A stretch of 64,000 bases of DNA from Streptomyces atratus (GTDB lineage Bacteria; Actinomycetota; Actinomycetes; Streptomycetales; Streptomycetaceae), in assembly GCF_900119365.1 (NCBI RefSeq), contig NZ_FPJO01000006.1:1-64000 (forward strand). The letters are read 5' to 3'. Positions 37,181-45,539 of the stretch are shown here, piece by piece. Both the position numbers and the translations under genes were made by a program. Numbering within the stretch: the stretch's first letter is position 1; every line of letters starts with the position of its first letter. The notes under the pieces are model-generated. The model did no database searches. It was given only the letters and a program-made list of their open reading frames with translations, and was not told where the DNA came from.

Positions 37181-38047
37181 TCAGGCGACTGGCGCGAACA
37201 TGGCGAGATGCTCGTGAACGAAGGCGTCGAGTGTCCGGGCGGGCCGGCCCAGGATGGTCTCCACGGTGTCGTTCGGGGACTCCGGACGCGCGACGGCCAG
37301 TTGCTGGATCTCCACGACATGGCTCGCGAGCCAGTCCGGCATGTGCGCGGTTCGGACGAGATGGCCGTGGAAATCGTCCGGTGGCAGGTCGATGCAGCGG
37401 ACGGGCCGACCCGTCAGCTCACCGAGAAGACGAGCGAGTTCCGGATGACTGAAGGCCTGCGGGCCGGTCAGCGCGTACGTGGCCCCGTCAAGGCCGGGGC
37501 GGAGGAGGGTCTCCGCGGCGACGTCGGCGACGTCCCGGACGTCGATGTAGTTGCAGGGCACGTCGCGCATCGCCCCGATGAGCACTCCCTGGGCGACCGC
37601 CGGAGCGTTCAGGAGCAGCTTCTGCATGAACGCATACGGCCGAAGCAGCGTGGCCACCAAGCCGGTTGCCGCAAGGTGTGCCTCAACCCGCCAGTGCCCG
37701 CGCGAGACGGCGACCGGTGAGTCGGGCTCGGCTGCTGGGGCAGAGAGTTTGACGACGTGCCGTACCCCGCACGCGACTGCGGCGTCTATCGCGTTGATCT
37801 CCAGCGCGACTTGACGCGGGCTGTTGGCCATGGCGAGGAACAGTTGTGTGGAGCCGTCGAACGCGGTGCGGAGCGCGCGAGGATCCGCGGCGTCCGCACC
37901 GACGACCTCGACCGGCGTTTCCACACCAATCGCGGCGCACAGTTTGGCCGGAGTACGGCTGACGGCACGGCAGGGGATGTCCAGTTCGATCAGGCGCCGG
38001 AGCAGCGCGCCGCCGGTGGCGCCGGTCGCGCCCATGATGGTGATCAC
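37181..38047 (-). CDS. NmrA-like NAD(P)-binding protein (atypical SDR)
   Basis: 288 residues. N-terminal ITIMGATGATGGALLRRLIE is the GxxGxxG Rossmann site. VVGADAADPRALRTAFDGST, VVKLSAPAAEPDSPVAVSRG and LRPYAFMQKLL follow the NmrA/NAD(P)H azoreductase-like (SDR_a5) pattern, in which the SDR catalytic Tyr is lost. Such proteins act as redox sensors or quinone reductases. GTG 38047 has AAAGG upstream. It is followed upstream on the same strand by a membrane gene and a MarR gene, probably one regulon with the MarR sites. Confidence 0.8.
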   Translation of the reverse strand: MITIMGATGATGGALLRRLIELDIPCRAVSRTPAKLCAAIGVETPVEVVGADAADPRALRTAFDGSTQLFLAMANSPRQVALEINAIDAAVACGVRHVVKLSAPAAEPDSPVAVSRGHWRVEAHLAATGLVATLLRPYAFMQKLLLNAPAVAQGVLIGAMRDVPCNYIDVRDVADVAAETLLRPGLDGATYALTGPQAFSHPELARLLGELTGRPVRCIDLPPDDFHGHLVRTAHMPDWLASHVVEIQQLAVARPESPNDTVETILGRPARTLDAFVHEHLAMFAPVA

Positions 38048-38102
38048 AGTGTGCCTTTCGTGGTTTTGGTGGGTCCAGGGAAACGGGTGGAGATCGGCCG
38101 GG

Positions 38103-38567
38103 TCACTTCTGCTGCCGGGATGCCATGCCGTGCCATCGCCAGGTGACGATCGTGGTCGCCAGGGCGGCCGACAACGGCAGGTCGATCCGCAGCCGCTCCG
38201 GCCACCCGGCATCGGGCAGCGACGTGTGTGCCGGCAACCAGCCGGACGCGAACCACCCGGCCAGGCCCGCGATTCCGGCAGCGGCAGTGCCGAGTCCGAT
38301 GGTGATCACCGGACGCGGCACCGATGTCGTCCACCGGCGCGGTTGGCCCCGGCGGTGCAGCCACCCGCCGACGATGAAGGCCACCACGGCCGATGTGGCC
38401 CCGATGGAGGTGAAGGCGGCCGTCGTCAGTTCGGGCTGCCCGCTGAGGACTCCGCCGAGCCCGGCTGTGAGCGCGGGGGCCAGGTAGGCGACTGCAACTT
38501 CCTTCCAGAGCGTGAACGGACGTGCAGCGAAACCGCGCTTGGCGGCCTTGTTGCGGGTAAGGCTCAC
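38103..38567 (-). CDS. Small four-helix membrane protein
   Basis: About 154 residues with four hydrophobic segments (AVAYLAPALTAGLGGVL, AAFTSIGATSAVVAFIVGGW, VITIGLGTAAAGIAGLAGWF, LSAALATTIVTW). There is a basic N-terminus (LTRNKAAKRG). I do not recognise the family. GTG 38567 is preferred because GAGGA lies at the proper distance; the GTG six bases upstream is too close to it. A MarR-type palindrome lies just upstream, so it is probably repressed by the MarR protein and co-transcribed with the NmrA-like gene. Confidence 0.68.
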   Translation of the reverse strand: MSLTRNKAAKRGFAARPFTLWKEVAVAYLAPALTAGLGGVLSGQPELTTAAFTSIGATSAVVAFIVGGWLHRRGQPRRWTTSVPRPVITIGLGTAAAGIAGLAGWFASGWLPAHTSLPDAGWPERLRIDLPLSAALATTIVTWRWHGMASRQQK

Positions 38568-38586
38568 GTGCACTCCTCAAAAGAAT

Positions 38587-38605
38587 TATTAGGGGCCTAA
38601 CTATT
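38587..38605. promoter_or_regulatory. MarR-type operator before the membrane-protein gene
   Basis: Contains TTAGG-GG-CCTAA (38590-38601). On the minus strand it reads TAGTTAG...CCTAATAAT and matches the site before the MarR gene (TAGTTAG...TAAT, 39189-39208) at both ends. Confidence 0.55.
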
Positions 38606-38663
38606 TGGGCGTAGAGGGACTGCCACCCAGACAAGGCGGCCGCTTCTCGTGCGGCGCGGGACG

Positions 38664-39185
38664 CTACTCGGCGGTCAGTGCACCGATCCCTTGCGTAATC
38701 CGTTCCAGCAGGTCCAGGAACAGCCCGCGTTCGTCGGCGGTCAGTCCGCCGACCAGCGCCTGGAGGCGCGCGAAGTGGTCCGCGGCCATATCACGCAGTC
38801 GCTGGGCACCGCGCGCCGTAAGCACGACCACCGCACCCCGCCCATCCTCCGTGGACGCGCGGCGGGTCACGAGGCCCTCGCGCTCAAGCCCATCCACCAG
38901 GCCGGTCACCGTGGCGCGCGAGACGCCAAGGCTCTTCGCGAGCCGCGACGGCGACTTCTCTCCGTCGCTGTCCTCGAGGTCCACCAGGAGGCGGTAGCGC
39001 CCGGTCGACAGCCCGAAACGAGAGAAGTGCACTTCGGACGCACGGTCCAGCCGCACCCCGGCAGCCATCAGGCGCACCGCCACAAGCACCGCCTGCGGGT
39101 CGGCATCAAGCCCATACCGCGCGATCTGGCGCCGCGCCTGATCAAGCGTGGGCACAGCGCCGGGGTTCGCATCCTCGTCACTCAT
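38664..39185 (-). CDS. MarR-family regulator
   Basis: 173 residues with a winged HTH: FSRFGLSTGRYRLLVDLEDS, SPSRLAKSLGVSRATVTGLV (recognition helix), DGLEREGLVTRRASTEDGRG (wing), and a C-terminal dimer helix. No redox Cys is seen. MarR proteins respond to phenolics or oxidants. Its own promoter and that of the membrane/NmrA genes share TAGTTAG-type sites, suggesting auto-repression and control of those genes. ATG 39185 is the only sensible start. Confidence 0.85.
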   Translation of the reverse strand: MSDEDANPGAVPTLDQARRQIARYGLDADPQAVLVAVRLMAAGVRLDRASEVHFSRFGLSTGRYRLLVDLEDSDGEKSPSRLAKSLGVSRATVTGLVDGLEREGLVTRRASTEDGRGAVVVLTARGAQRLRDMAADHFARLQALVGGLTADERGLFLDLLERITQGIGALTAE

Positions 39186-39188
39186 AAA

Positions 39189-39208
39189 ATTAATATGGCA
39201 GCTAACTA
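39189..39208. promoter_or_regulatory. MarR-type operator before the MarR gene
   Basis: On the minus strand: TAGTTAG, then CTGCCATAT, then TAAT. It lies four bases from the MarR start in an AT-rich patch and resembles the site at 38587-38605. Confidence 0.5.
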
Positions 39209-39869
39209 CATACCGGTCAAGCCACGTGACGCCGCCACGACGGCCACCCCACCGACTCCCCGGGGCTGGGCCGCGGCTGGCGCGATCACCTGGTCGCGGC
39301 GATCAGCGACGGCCGCTACGGGAGGGGCGACTGGGCCGAGCTTTCCTCGGGCGCGCTCACGCTGGTCTGCGTTGATGTAATTCGTCCCAGCTGGAGTGGC
39401 TGATGACGCGCCAGTCGCAGAACCTGCGGCAGGTAGTCAGCGAACGACGTGTTCCGGACGGCTTCGCAGCGCTGGCCGCGGTCGCGGACCGGCGGGCCGT
39501 AACCCCTCGCGGAACTGCTGCCGTTCGGCGGTCAGCCCGCCCCCTTGTGGATACCGCATGCCCCGGTGATACCGCAGCGGACAACCAACCGTCAGCCTCT
39601 ACGACACCACGATTTCAACCTCAGTAATCAACCGCCCTTTGAACAGCCCGGACACGCCTGCACGTCAACGACGCACCAAGCCGAACACCCCAGCGACACC
39701 ACCGGTGAGCCTCACACCTCACACTCCATTCGTGCTTCCGTGCGCCCCGCCGTGTGGCCGCACTGCTCGCCGGTTTTGGGGAAGTAGTGGGGGCAGAGGG
39801 GTCGATCGGCCGGGTCGGCCCGGCGGCACCACCCCACCCGGTGGGCCGCGCGGAAGCGAGGACTTGGAC
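39209..39869. other. No gene assigned
   Basis: Low coding signal. Short plus-strand readings (SDGRYGRGDWAELSSGALTL near 39310; RRVPDGFAALAAVADRRAV near 39450) may be gene debris, but no family is recognised. Confidence 0.35.
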
Positions 39870-40727
39870 ATGAGCGATCCATCGGCCCGGGATGTCGGCG
39901 AATGGTACGACCGCTTCGGAGGCCTGTACGGCCTGACCATGGGCGACAGCATGCACCTGGGCATGTGGTCCGGCGGCGTACGGACGCAGACGGGGGAGCT
40001 GACGGCCGACGAGATGTGGGAGGAACTCACCCGGGCCCAGGACTCCTGGACCGGCAGCCTCATCAACGAGGTCGGGCTGCTGCCGGGACAGCAGATGCTG
40101 GACGTCGGCTGCGGCACCGGCCGGCCCACCGTCCGGATCGGTGCCGAGTCGGGCGCGAGCGTGCTCGGCGTGACGGTCAGCGCCGCGCAGGTCCGGGCCG
40201 GCCGCGACCGCGCCTTGAAGGCAGGACTGTCCGACCGCGTCGCCTTCGAGCAGGCGGACGCCATGGCCCTGCCCCAGGAGTCCGAGACCTTCGACGCAGC
40301 GTGGGCCATCGAGTCGTTCGCGCACTTCTCTGACCGGCCCGCCGCGATCCGCGAGGTCCGGCGGGTGCTGCGGCCCGGGGGCCGCTTCGTCCTCGCGGAC
40401 TGCTACGAAGCCAAGCCTTTCACGCCCGAGGAAGTCCAGCTCTTCCAGGCCGCGTTCGCCCTCTCCCGCCTTCCCGCCGGGCCCGAGGACTACTCCCGCA
40501 TGCTCGGCGAGGCCGGCTTCACCATCCACGGCACGCGCGACATGTCCCGGGAGTTCAAGCCCACCTATGAGCTCATCCCCCGCCTGTTCGCCGCGAGGCG
40601 CGCCCAGATCGCGGAGCTGGTGGGCACCGACGCGATGGCGCAGCTCGACACCGTCTACCCGCGCATCCTCGCCCTGTGCCGGGACAAGATGGGATACACC
40701 ATGGTCAACGCCGTGAAGTCCCTCTGA
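39870..40727 (+). CDS. SAM-dependent methyltransferase (class I)
   Basis: 285 residues. It has the LDVGCGTGRPTVRIGAESGA SAM-binding motif I (about 73), FEQADAMALPQESETFDAAW (motifs II-III) and RRVLRPGGRFVLADCYE. The layout resembles the small-molecule methyltransferases of actinomycete natural-product pathways (sarcosine- or rifamycin-type). The frame extends far upstream, but ATG 39870 with GAGGA is the natural start. It stands alone, so no pathway can be assigned. Confidence 0.85.
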   Translation: MSDPSARDVGEWYDRFGGLYGLTMGDSMHLGMWSGGVRTQTGELTADEMWEELTRAQDSWTGSLINEVGLLPGQQMLDVGCGTGRPTVRIGAESGASVLGVTVSAAQVRAGRDRALKAGLSDRVAFEQADAMALPQESETFDAAWAIESFAHFSDRPAAIREVRRVLRPGGRFVLADCYEAKPFTPEEVQLFQAAFALSRLPAGPEDYSRMLGEAGFTIHGTRDMSREFKPTYELIPRLFAARRAQIAELVGTDAMAQLDTVYPRILALCRDKMGYTMVNAVKSL

Positions 40728-41160
40728 CAGCGGCTCCCGGGTGTCCGTCGTCGACCAGCCAGTCACCGAAACCGAACCGGCTGGCCGCGCCGGTTCGGCG
40801 ACGCCCTCCTGGTCCTGATCGCGGGTGATCAGCAGTGCGGCTGCGAGGTCGGTGCCGTGCGGTGCGTCTTCGGGGACATGGCCGGGTTCGGCGTGGGCGA
40901 TAACTCCCCAGCCCGGGCCCGCACCCGCACCTCTTCCCTGCCGCCCCTCGTTCCCCCGCTCGCCGCCGCGCCCCGCGCGCTCCCTCACGCCCCTCACACG
41001 ACTGACCAGCTGACCGAGTCAGCGAGACGGAGCACGCCGAGAAGGCGGGCGAGCACGAGACAGAGGCGCTCCACCGCGATACGGGGGCGCCGGGACACCG
41101 GGTAGCGCCTGGGGACGCTCGAGGCTGCTGGAGAACGTGATCGGGATCGAGGCGGCCGGG
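40728..41160. other. No gene seen
   Basis: Between the methyltransferase and a helicase-associated-domain fragment; highly GC-rich, with no recognisable coding or RNA motif. Confidence 0.4.
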
Positions 41161-41390
41161 GACGACGAACGCCCGGTGAAACGGACGCAAGACGATATGT
41201 GGGCGGTCGATCTGGCGGCAGCCCGGCAGTTCCGCGATCGGGAAGGGTACCTGAGAGTGCCTCGTAAGCACGTCGAACACCTGGAGGGCGTGGCGGAGGG
41301 TACGACAAACCCGTCGGGCCGTCAGACAGGTACCGACGGGATCGTGGTCGTCAAGCTCGGCACATGGCTCGACAACACCCGCACCCTGCG
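41161..41390 (+). pseudogene. Helicase-associated (HA) domain fragment
   Basis: Reads VKRTQDDMWAVDLAAARQFR, then DREGYLRVPRKHVEHLEG and IVVVKLGTWLDNTR. This is one HA repeat of the large Streptomyces DEAD-box helicases that carry such repeats at the C-terminus. Neither the helicase core nor other repeats are present. Confidence 0.6.
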
Positions 41391-41466
41391 AATATCTCAC
41401 CGCGCCAGGACCACCGAAGCCATCTGCGCGCTGTCCGAGGTACAGCCCGACAGCGCCCGATCGAGT

Positions 41467-42579
41467 TCAGTAGCCGGCCAGTGGCCTCGTGGTGGTGAGG
41501 GCCGCCTCGACCACTGACTCGACCCGGGCACGTTGCTGCGCGGGAGTGGCCAGGGCGTCGGGCCGCAGGGTGTAGACCGTCCGGAGGTGGTGTTCGGTGC
41601 TCGCGAAGACGCCGCTGGTCCAGCCGCCACTGGAACCGGTCTTGCCCCAGACCTTGGTGCCGTTCAGTTCGATTCTCATCAGGCCGCCGGCACTGAAGCA
41701 TGCCGCGGACGTGGGGCAGCTGGTGTTCTCGCCGGCGCTGGACACCGCAGGTACCTCGAAGAGGTGCTTCTGCTGTGTCGGCGGGAGGAGCCGTCCGTCC
41801 AGCAGGGCCTTCAGGAACGCGTCGAGATCGGCCGCGGTGGACGACAGCCCGCCCTCCGCCCAGGCCCAGGCGATCGTCGGGTCCTCGGAGAGCGCGGTGT
41901 GGCGGAGGGCCAGTGGCCACAGGATCCGCCGGTCGAGCTCATGGACGAAGGGCCGGCCGGTCACCTCTTCCACGAGCAACCCGGCAACGAAGCTGTTCAG
42001 CCCGTTGTACTGCTGGACGTCTCCCGGGGCCGGGATATGGCCCGGGCGGGCCGAGGCGTCCGCTTCGAAGGAGGCGGCCACCACTCCGTGCGGATCGAGC
42101 GGAACCCGGACCGGTCGGGGCAGGTCGCTGGTGTGGTCCAGGAGTTGGCGTACGGTCACGTCGCCGTAGGCGGCGGGGATCAGTCCGGGCAGGTGGGGGC
42201 GGACGTGCTCGTCGATGCCGATCCTGTGCTCGGCGACCAGCTGCAGCACCACCGCGTCGGTGAAGATCTTGGTCACGCTGCCCACCGGGAACCGGGCGTC
42301 CGTCGCCACTGGTCCGGCCGTCCCCGTGAACGGGGTGCGCATGCCCCGGCCGGCAACGCGTACGAGAGCCGCGTCCGTCACTCCGTCGGGGAGGGTGGCC
42401 AGCAGCGTTCTCACGGCGGCAGGGTCGCGGGTGCCGGTCGAGTATGGGGAGGAGTTGTGGGCGGTGACCGCGCGAGGCATGGCCGTGGCCGCGGGCGCTG
42501 CCGCCAGACCGGACGTGAGTGCGGCCAGAGCCAAGGCGGTGACAGTGCGACGGCGGAGAGCGCGGGGACGTGTGGTCAT
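41467..42579 (-). CDS. Secreted serine hydrolase, beta-lactamase/DD-peptidase fold
   Basis: 370 residues. Signal peptide (RRRTVTALALAALTSGLAAA, cleavage near ATA). SxxK is S101-VTK104 in FPVGSVTKIF; the third motif is KTG in VWGKTGSSGGW. At the expected YxN site it reads VQQYNGLNS, so the general-base Tyr may be shifted or replaced. QLLDHTSDLP is typical of class C-like esterases and D-aminopeptidases. GGAG precedes the ATG. It could be an esterase or peptidase acting outside the cell; antibiotic resistance cannot be concluded. It appears monocistronic. Confidence 0.82.
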   Translation of the reverse strand: MTTRPRALRRRTVTALALAALTSGLAAAPAATAMPRAVTAHNSSPYSTGTRDPAAVRTLLATLPDGVTDAALVRVAGRGMRTPFTGTAGPVATDARFPVGSVTKIFTDAVVLQLVAEHRIGIDEHVRPHLPGLIPAAYGDVTVRQLLDHTSDLPRPVRVPLDPHGVVAASFEADASARPGHIPAPGDVQQYNGLNSFVAGLLVEEVTGRPFVHELDRRILWPLALRHTALSEDPTIAWAWAEGGLSSTAADLDAFLKALLDGRLLPPTQQKHLFEVPAVSSAGENTSCPTSAACFSAGGLMRIELNGTKVWGKTGSSGGWTSGVFASTEHHLRTVYTLRPDALATPAQQRARVESVVEAALTTTRPLAGY

Positions 42580-42737
42580 CGACAGCTCCAGGGGCGGCGA
42601 AGGCGACTCGGATCGGCGCGGTGTTCGCGCTGGACCAACTCTCCGCCCGACAGCCCCCGGTGATCATCGGTGACCACCCTGATCCACCCCGGAGCCACCC
42701 CCGATCTGCCCTGGGGGTTACGCCCGCGTAGGCCCGG

Positions 42738-42929
42738 TCAGTCGAACGCGCGCAGCACCAGCCGCACAACTCCCATGGTCCCTCGCCCGATCCACCCGAG
42801 CAGTCCTGTCTCCACGGCCAGCTCGGCGGCATCCCCGGCCGCTTCCGCCCGGTCCGGCCCGGAACGGCACTGGGAACAGGAACGAGGCCAACGACGCTTC
42901 CGCACGCCACACTTCTTGCACACCGCCAT
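42738..42929 (-). CDS. Small zinc-ribbon protein
   Basis: 63 residues. CKKCGVRKRRWPRSCSQC gives two CxxC knuckles in the first 20 residues, fitting a zinc ribbon. The rest is helical, with an amphipathic end (GWIGRGTMGVVRLVLRAF). ATG 42929 follows GGGAGGGAGAATGGGG. The frame is open upstream to 42998. Function unknown; such proteins are common single-gene units in Streptomyces. Confidence 0.55.
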   Translation of the reverse strand: MAVCKKCGVRKRRWPRSCSQCRSGPDRAEAAGDAAELAVETGLLGWIGRGTMGVVRLVLRAFD

Positions 42930-43478
42930 GGCCCCATTCTCCCTCCCCGCCTCACCCCCGAACCTCCCGATCCGCACAGCCAGATGACTCCAAACCACGC
43001 ACCCAGAGCCGGAACTGGCGTGCTGGTCAGGAATGCAGCCATCGAATCATCCCGACGGCACGGCAAGCGCGGAGCAGCGTCCCGGGCGAGCGGGCGCGGA
43101 GCAGCGGGATGGCGGGGCGCGATGACGAGTGCTGTGGCCAGGCCCACGGCGTACGGCAGGAGCCGTCGGGTGGAGGGGCGGCTGAGGAAGGCGCCGAGCA
43201 TGAGCGTCACGGCGACGATGGCTCCGGCCTCTGCCGTGAACACTGCGGTGGCGTTCCATGTCGGTGCACAGGATGCGCACAGGCAGGTCGGCGGTGGGGG
43301 TTCGACCGGCGGCGGTCGCTCGTATCGGGATGGTTGTCGTCGAGAGGGGTGTGCCCGGATCCGTGGGCGGCTTTCTGGTCCGCATGAGGGATGACCTCGT
43401 TGGTGTGAGCGTGCCTTTGGGACCGCGAGGTGGGGAACCCGGCAGCGCAAAGGGTTCCCCACCGCCGTTCGGCCGTCG
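42930..43478. other. No confident gene
   Basis: A minus-strand reading holds a hydrophobic stretch (AVFTAEAGAIVAVTLML, near 43250-43190) that could belong to a small membrane peptide. It needs a frameshift to reach a start near 43385 and has no ribosome site. Confidence 0.3.
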
Positions 43479-44144
43479 TTACTGGGCTGCGTGTGCGGCT
43501 TCCAGCCAGTTGAGAAACTCGCAGGCGAAGTGCCACTTGTGGCCGGTGAAGACGTGCTCCGGCGCGCTCGCGGGGAACTGGATCGTCAGCCGGATGCGCA
43601 GGCCGCGCGGACCGTCCCCGAACTCGTGCATGACGCGCGCGACCTCGGTTCCGTCGGCGAGCCTGCCGGTGCCGCCGATCCGGACGGGATACGTCTCGTG
43701 GCCTTCGCCTTCGACCGCGACGCCCTCGTGAAAGGTGAGGAAGAAGCGCAGCGGTCGGGAGCCGATGGTTTCGATGATCTCGACCACGCCGTCGGCGGAG
43801 TCTGCGAGGTAGTGCTCCGGGTTGGCCGCGAGCAGCGCACCCCGGTCGGCGCTCGCGAGCCGGCCCTGCCACCAGGTCAGGAATCCGTCGGCGTCGATCC
43901 CGTCGATTTCCATCTCGGTGACGGCGGACCGCCATGCTCCGTCCGAGGCGCCCGGCAGCGGTGCCATCGCCCGGTCCGCCGCCCGGAGGTCCTCGGTGAG
44001 CAGCTCCCGCATCAGCTCGTCCCCGATCCGGTTCTTGAGGAGGGTGAGCGCGGTGCGGGCGCGGTCCAGCTCCCATCGGCGGATGTCGTCCTGTGAGTAC
44101 TCGGTGCCGTCGATCACGGTCCGGACAGTCAGCGCGCCACTCAT
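43479..44144 (-). CDS. Hypothetical protein under TetR control
   Basis: 221 residues, cytosolic. It contains LTVRTVIDGTEYSQDDIRRW, DADGFLTWWQGRLASADRGA, YLADSADGVVEIIETIGSRP and VFTGHKWHFACEFLNWLEAA. No family is recognised; the middle resembles SnoaL/polyketide-cyclase-like or lipid-binding folds only loosely. GAAAGGGG precedes the ATG. It is divergent from a TetR gene across a 113-bp gap holding two palindromes, so it is almost certainly the direct TetR target and may act on the inducer. Confidence 0.7.
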   Translation of the reverse strand: MSGALTVRTVIDGTEYSQDDIRRWELDRARTALTLLKNRIGDELMRELLTEDLRAADRAMAPLPGASDGAWRSAVTEMEIDGIDADGFLTWWQGRLASADRGALLAANPEHYLADSADGVVEIIETIGSRPLRFFLTFHEGVAVEGEGHETYPVRIGGTGRLADGTEVARVMHEFGDGPRGLRIRLTIQFPASAPEHVFTGHKWHFACEFLNWLEAAHAAQ

Positions 44145-44170
44145 GGCATGCCCCTTTCACAATGAACCTT

Positions 44171-44193
44171 AAGCGGAGAGATTTTCTCCGCTT
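44171..44193. promoter_or_regulatory. TetR operator 1
   Basis: Arms AAGCGGAGA and TCTCCGCTT around GATTT. It lies 26 bases from the start of the hypothetical gene. Confidence 0.75.
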
Positions 44194-44210
44194 TCAGGAC
44201 GATAACATAG

Positions 44211-44227
44211 CGGAGAGAAACTCTCCG
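44211..44227. promoter_or_regulatory. TetR operator 2
   Basis: Arms CGGAGAG and CTCTCCG around AAA, 30 bases before the TetR start. It shares CGGAGA/TCTCCG with operator 1. Confidence 0.75.
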
Positions 44228-44257
44228 ATTTAGTTGGGCGACGAAAGGTGGTGTGCC

Positions 44258-44905
44258 ATGAGGGCGGATGCGGTACGAAGCAGGCGACGGATTCTCGACG
44301 CGGCCCGTGAGGTCTTCCTGGAACGCGGCCTCGACGCGCCGCTGGATCTGATCGTGCGCCGGGCCGGAGTCGGACCGGCCACGCTCTACCGGCGCTACCC
44401 GGACCGGGAAGCGCTCGTCAGGGACCTGACGGGCGACCTGCTCACGCGACTGGAGAGTGCTGCGGAAACAGCTGCGGCGGTGGATGACGACGCCTTCGCG
44501 GCGGTACGCCGCTTCGTCCACGCGGCGGCGGACCTGCGGATGGGCGCGGCCATCCTCGTGCTCCTCGAAGGCCTTGTGGTCGACGAGGAGCTGGTACTCA
44601 TCCGCACTCGGGCCGCGAACACCGTCGAAACCCTGATCCAGGCCGCACACGAGACTGGCCGGCTCCGCCGCGACGTAGGCATGGGCGACCTCGTCCTGCT
44701 CTCGATCCGGCTCTCCCGCCCCCTGCCGGGCGGCCTGGACCGCCTCGACCCGGACGGTTCCCTTCTCCACCGCCACCTCGACCTGGCCCTCGACGGCCTG
44801 ACCGCCGCGTCCTCGGACGAGCCCGCAGCCACCGCGGGACCGGGCGTCCCGCTGACGTTCGCCGACCTCATCACCGCCGCCGCCCGCCCGACCACCGCCG
44901 GCTGA
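44258..44905 (+). CDS. TetR-family regulator
   Basis: 215 residues. HTH: RRILDAAREVFLERGLDAPL, DLIVRRAGVGPATLYRRYPD (about 10-48). The C-terminal domain resembles the SBI00450-type TetR_C. ATG 44258 follows AAAGG. It is divergent from the hypothetical gene at 43479-44144, and both promoters contain a strong palindrome, a textbook TetR auto-repression plus target layout. The inducer is unknown. Confidence 0.85.
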   Translation: MRADAVRSRRRILDAAREVFLERGLDAPLDLIVRRAGVGPATLYRRYPDREALVRDLTGDLLTRLESAAETAAAVDDDAFAAVRRFVHAAADLRMGAAILVLLEGLVVDEELVLIRTRAANTVETLIQAAHETGRLRRDVGMGDLVLLSIRLSRPLPGGLDRLDPDGSLLHRHLDLALDGLTAASSDEPAATAGPGVPLTFADLITAAARPTTAG

Positions 44906-45061
44906 ACCCCGGCGACACGGCACGCCGCCCTCCCGCGCGGGCAGGTATCTGCCCGCTGCCAGAAAGAAGGCGCCGCCCGAGCCCGGCGGCACGGCGCTCC
45001 CAACAGGGGTGAGAGGCGCGGCAGGCGCGCCGTTCTGCCCGCACAGCGGGCCCCAGGCAGT

Positions 45062-45225
45062 CAGCGTTCGTCACCCTCCGCACCCCGGTCATCGACACCC
45101 TCGCCACCAGCGTCCGCACCCTGGTGATCCTCGGCCGCCGCCAGACGACGACCGCACGGCCCTCCCTGATCGTCACCGGCCCGGCCGCGGCCGGGAACCA
45201 CCGCGCTCCTCCACGTCGGAGGCGC
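45062..45225 (+). pseudogene. TniB-like AAA ATPase fragment
   Basis: Reads VTLRTPVIDTLATSVRTLVI, LGRRQTTTARPSLIVTGPAA and, after a one-base shift, TTALLHVGGA. The intact form would be GPAAAGKTTALLHVG, a Walker A of TniB/TnsC-like transposition ATPases. The rest is missing. Confidence 0.5.
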
Positions 45226-45539
45226 CGGCAGCCGACAACGTCGTCCCATTTCGTCCGCCGGCCTCGCCACCCGGCCGCAGCTGAGCACGCAGAGTCGTAC
45301 GCGACTGAGTAGCTGCGAGCAAAAGCACGAGTGGCCCGGGCGCTATGGCGACGGCCGCTGGGCCAGGCAGCCAGAGCAACGCCCGCCCCTGAACTACGTG
45401 GAGCGGCGTTGTGCAGACGCCCAGGAATCTGGCGTGACGACTGGGCGCCTGTAGACAGACAGGAGCAACACAAGATCCCATCATGGCTCTGGTCACGATG
45501 CGAGGACGCGCAACGTGCCGTATCCGTGGAGGAGTTGCC
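45226..45539. other. No gene seen
   Basis: Leader region of the secreted hydrolase at 45540. No further motif was read. Confidence 0.4.

Noticed and set aside
41939..43462. 507-residue minus-strand open frame across the serine hydrolase gene
   Set aside because: It overlaps the hydrolase in another frame and lacks motifs; only a short hydrophobic stretch near 43200 is of interest.
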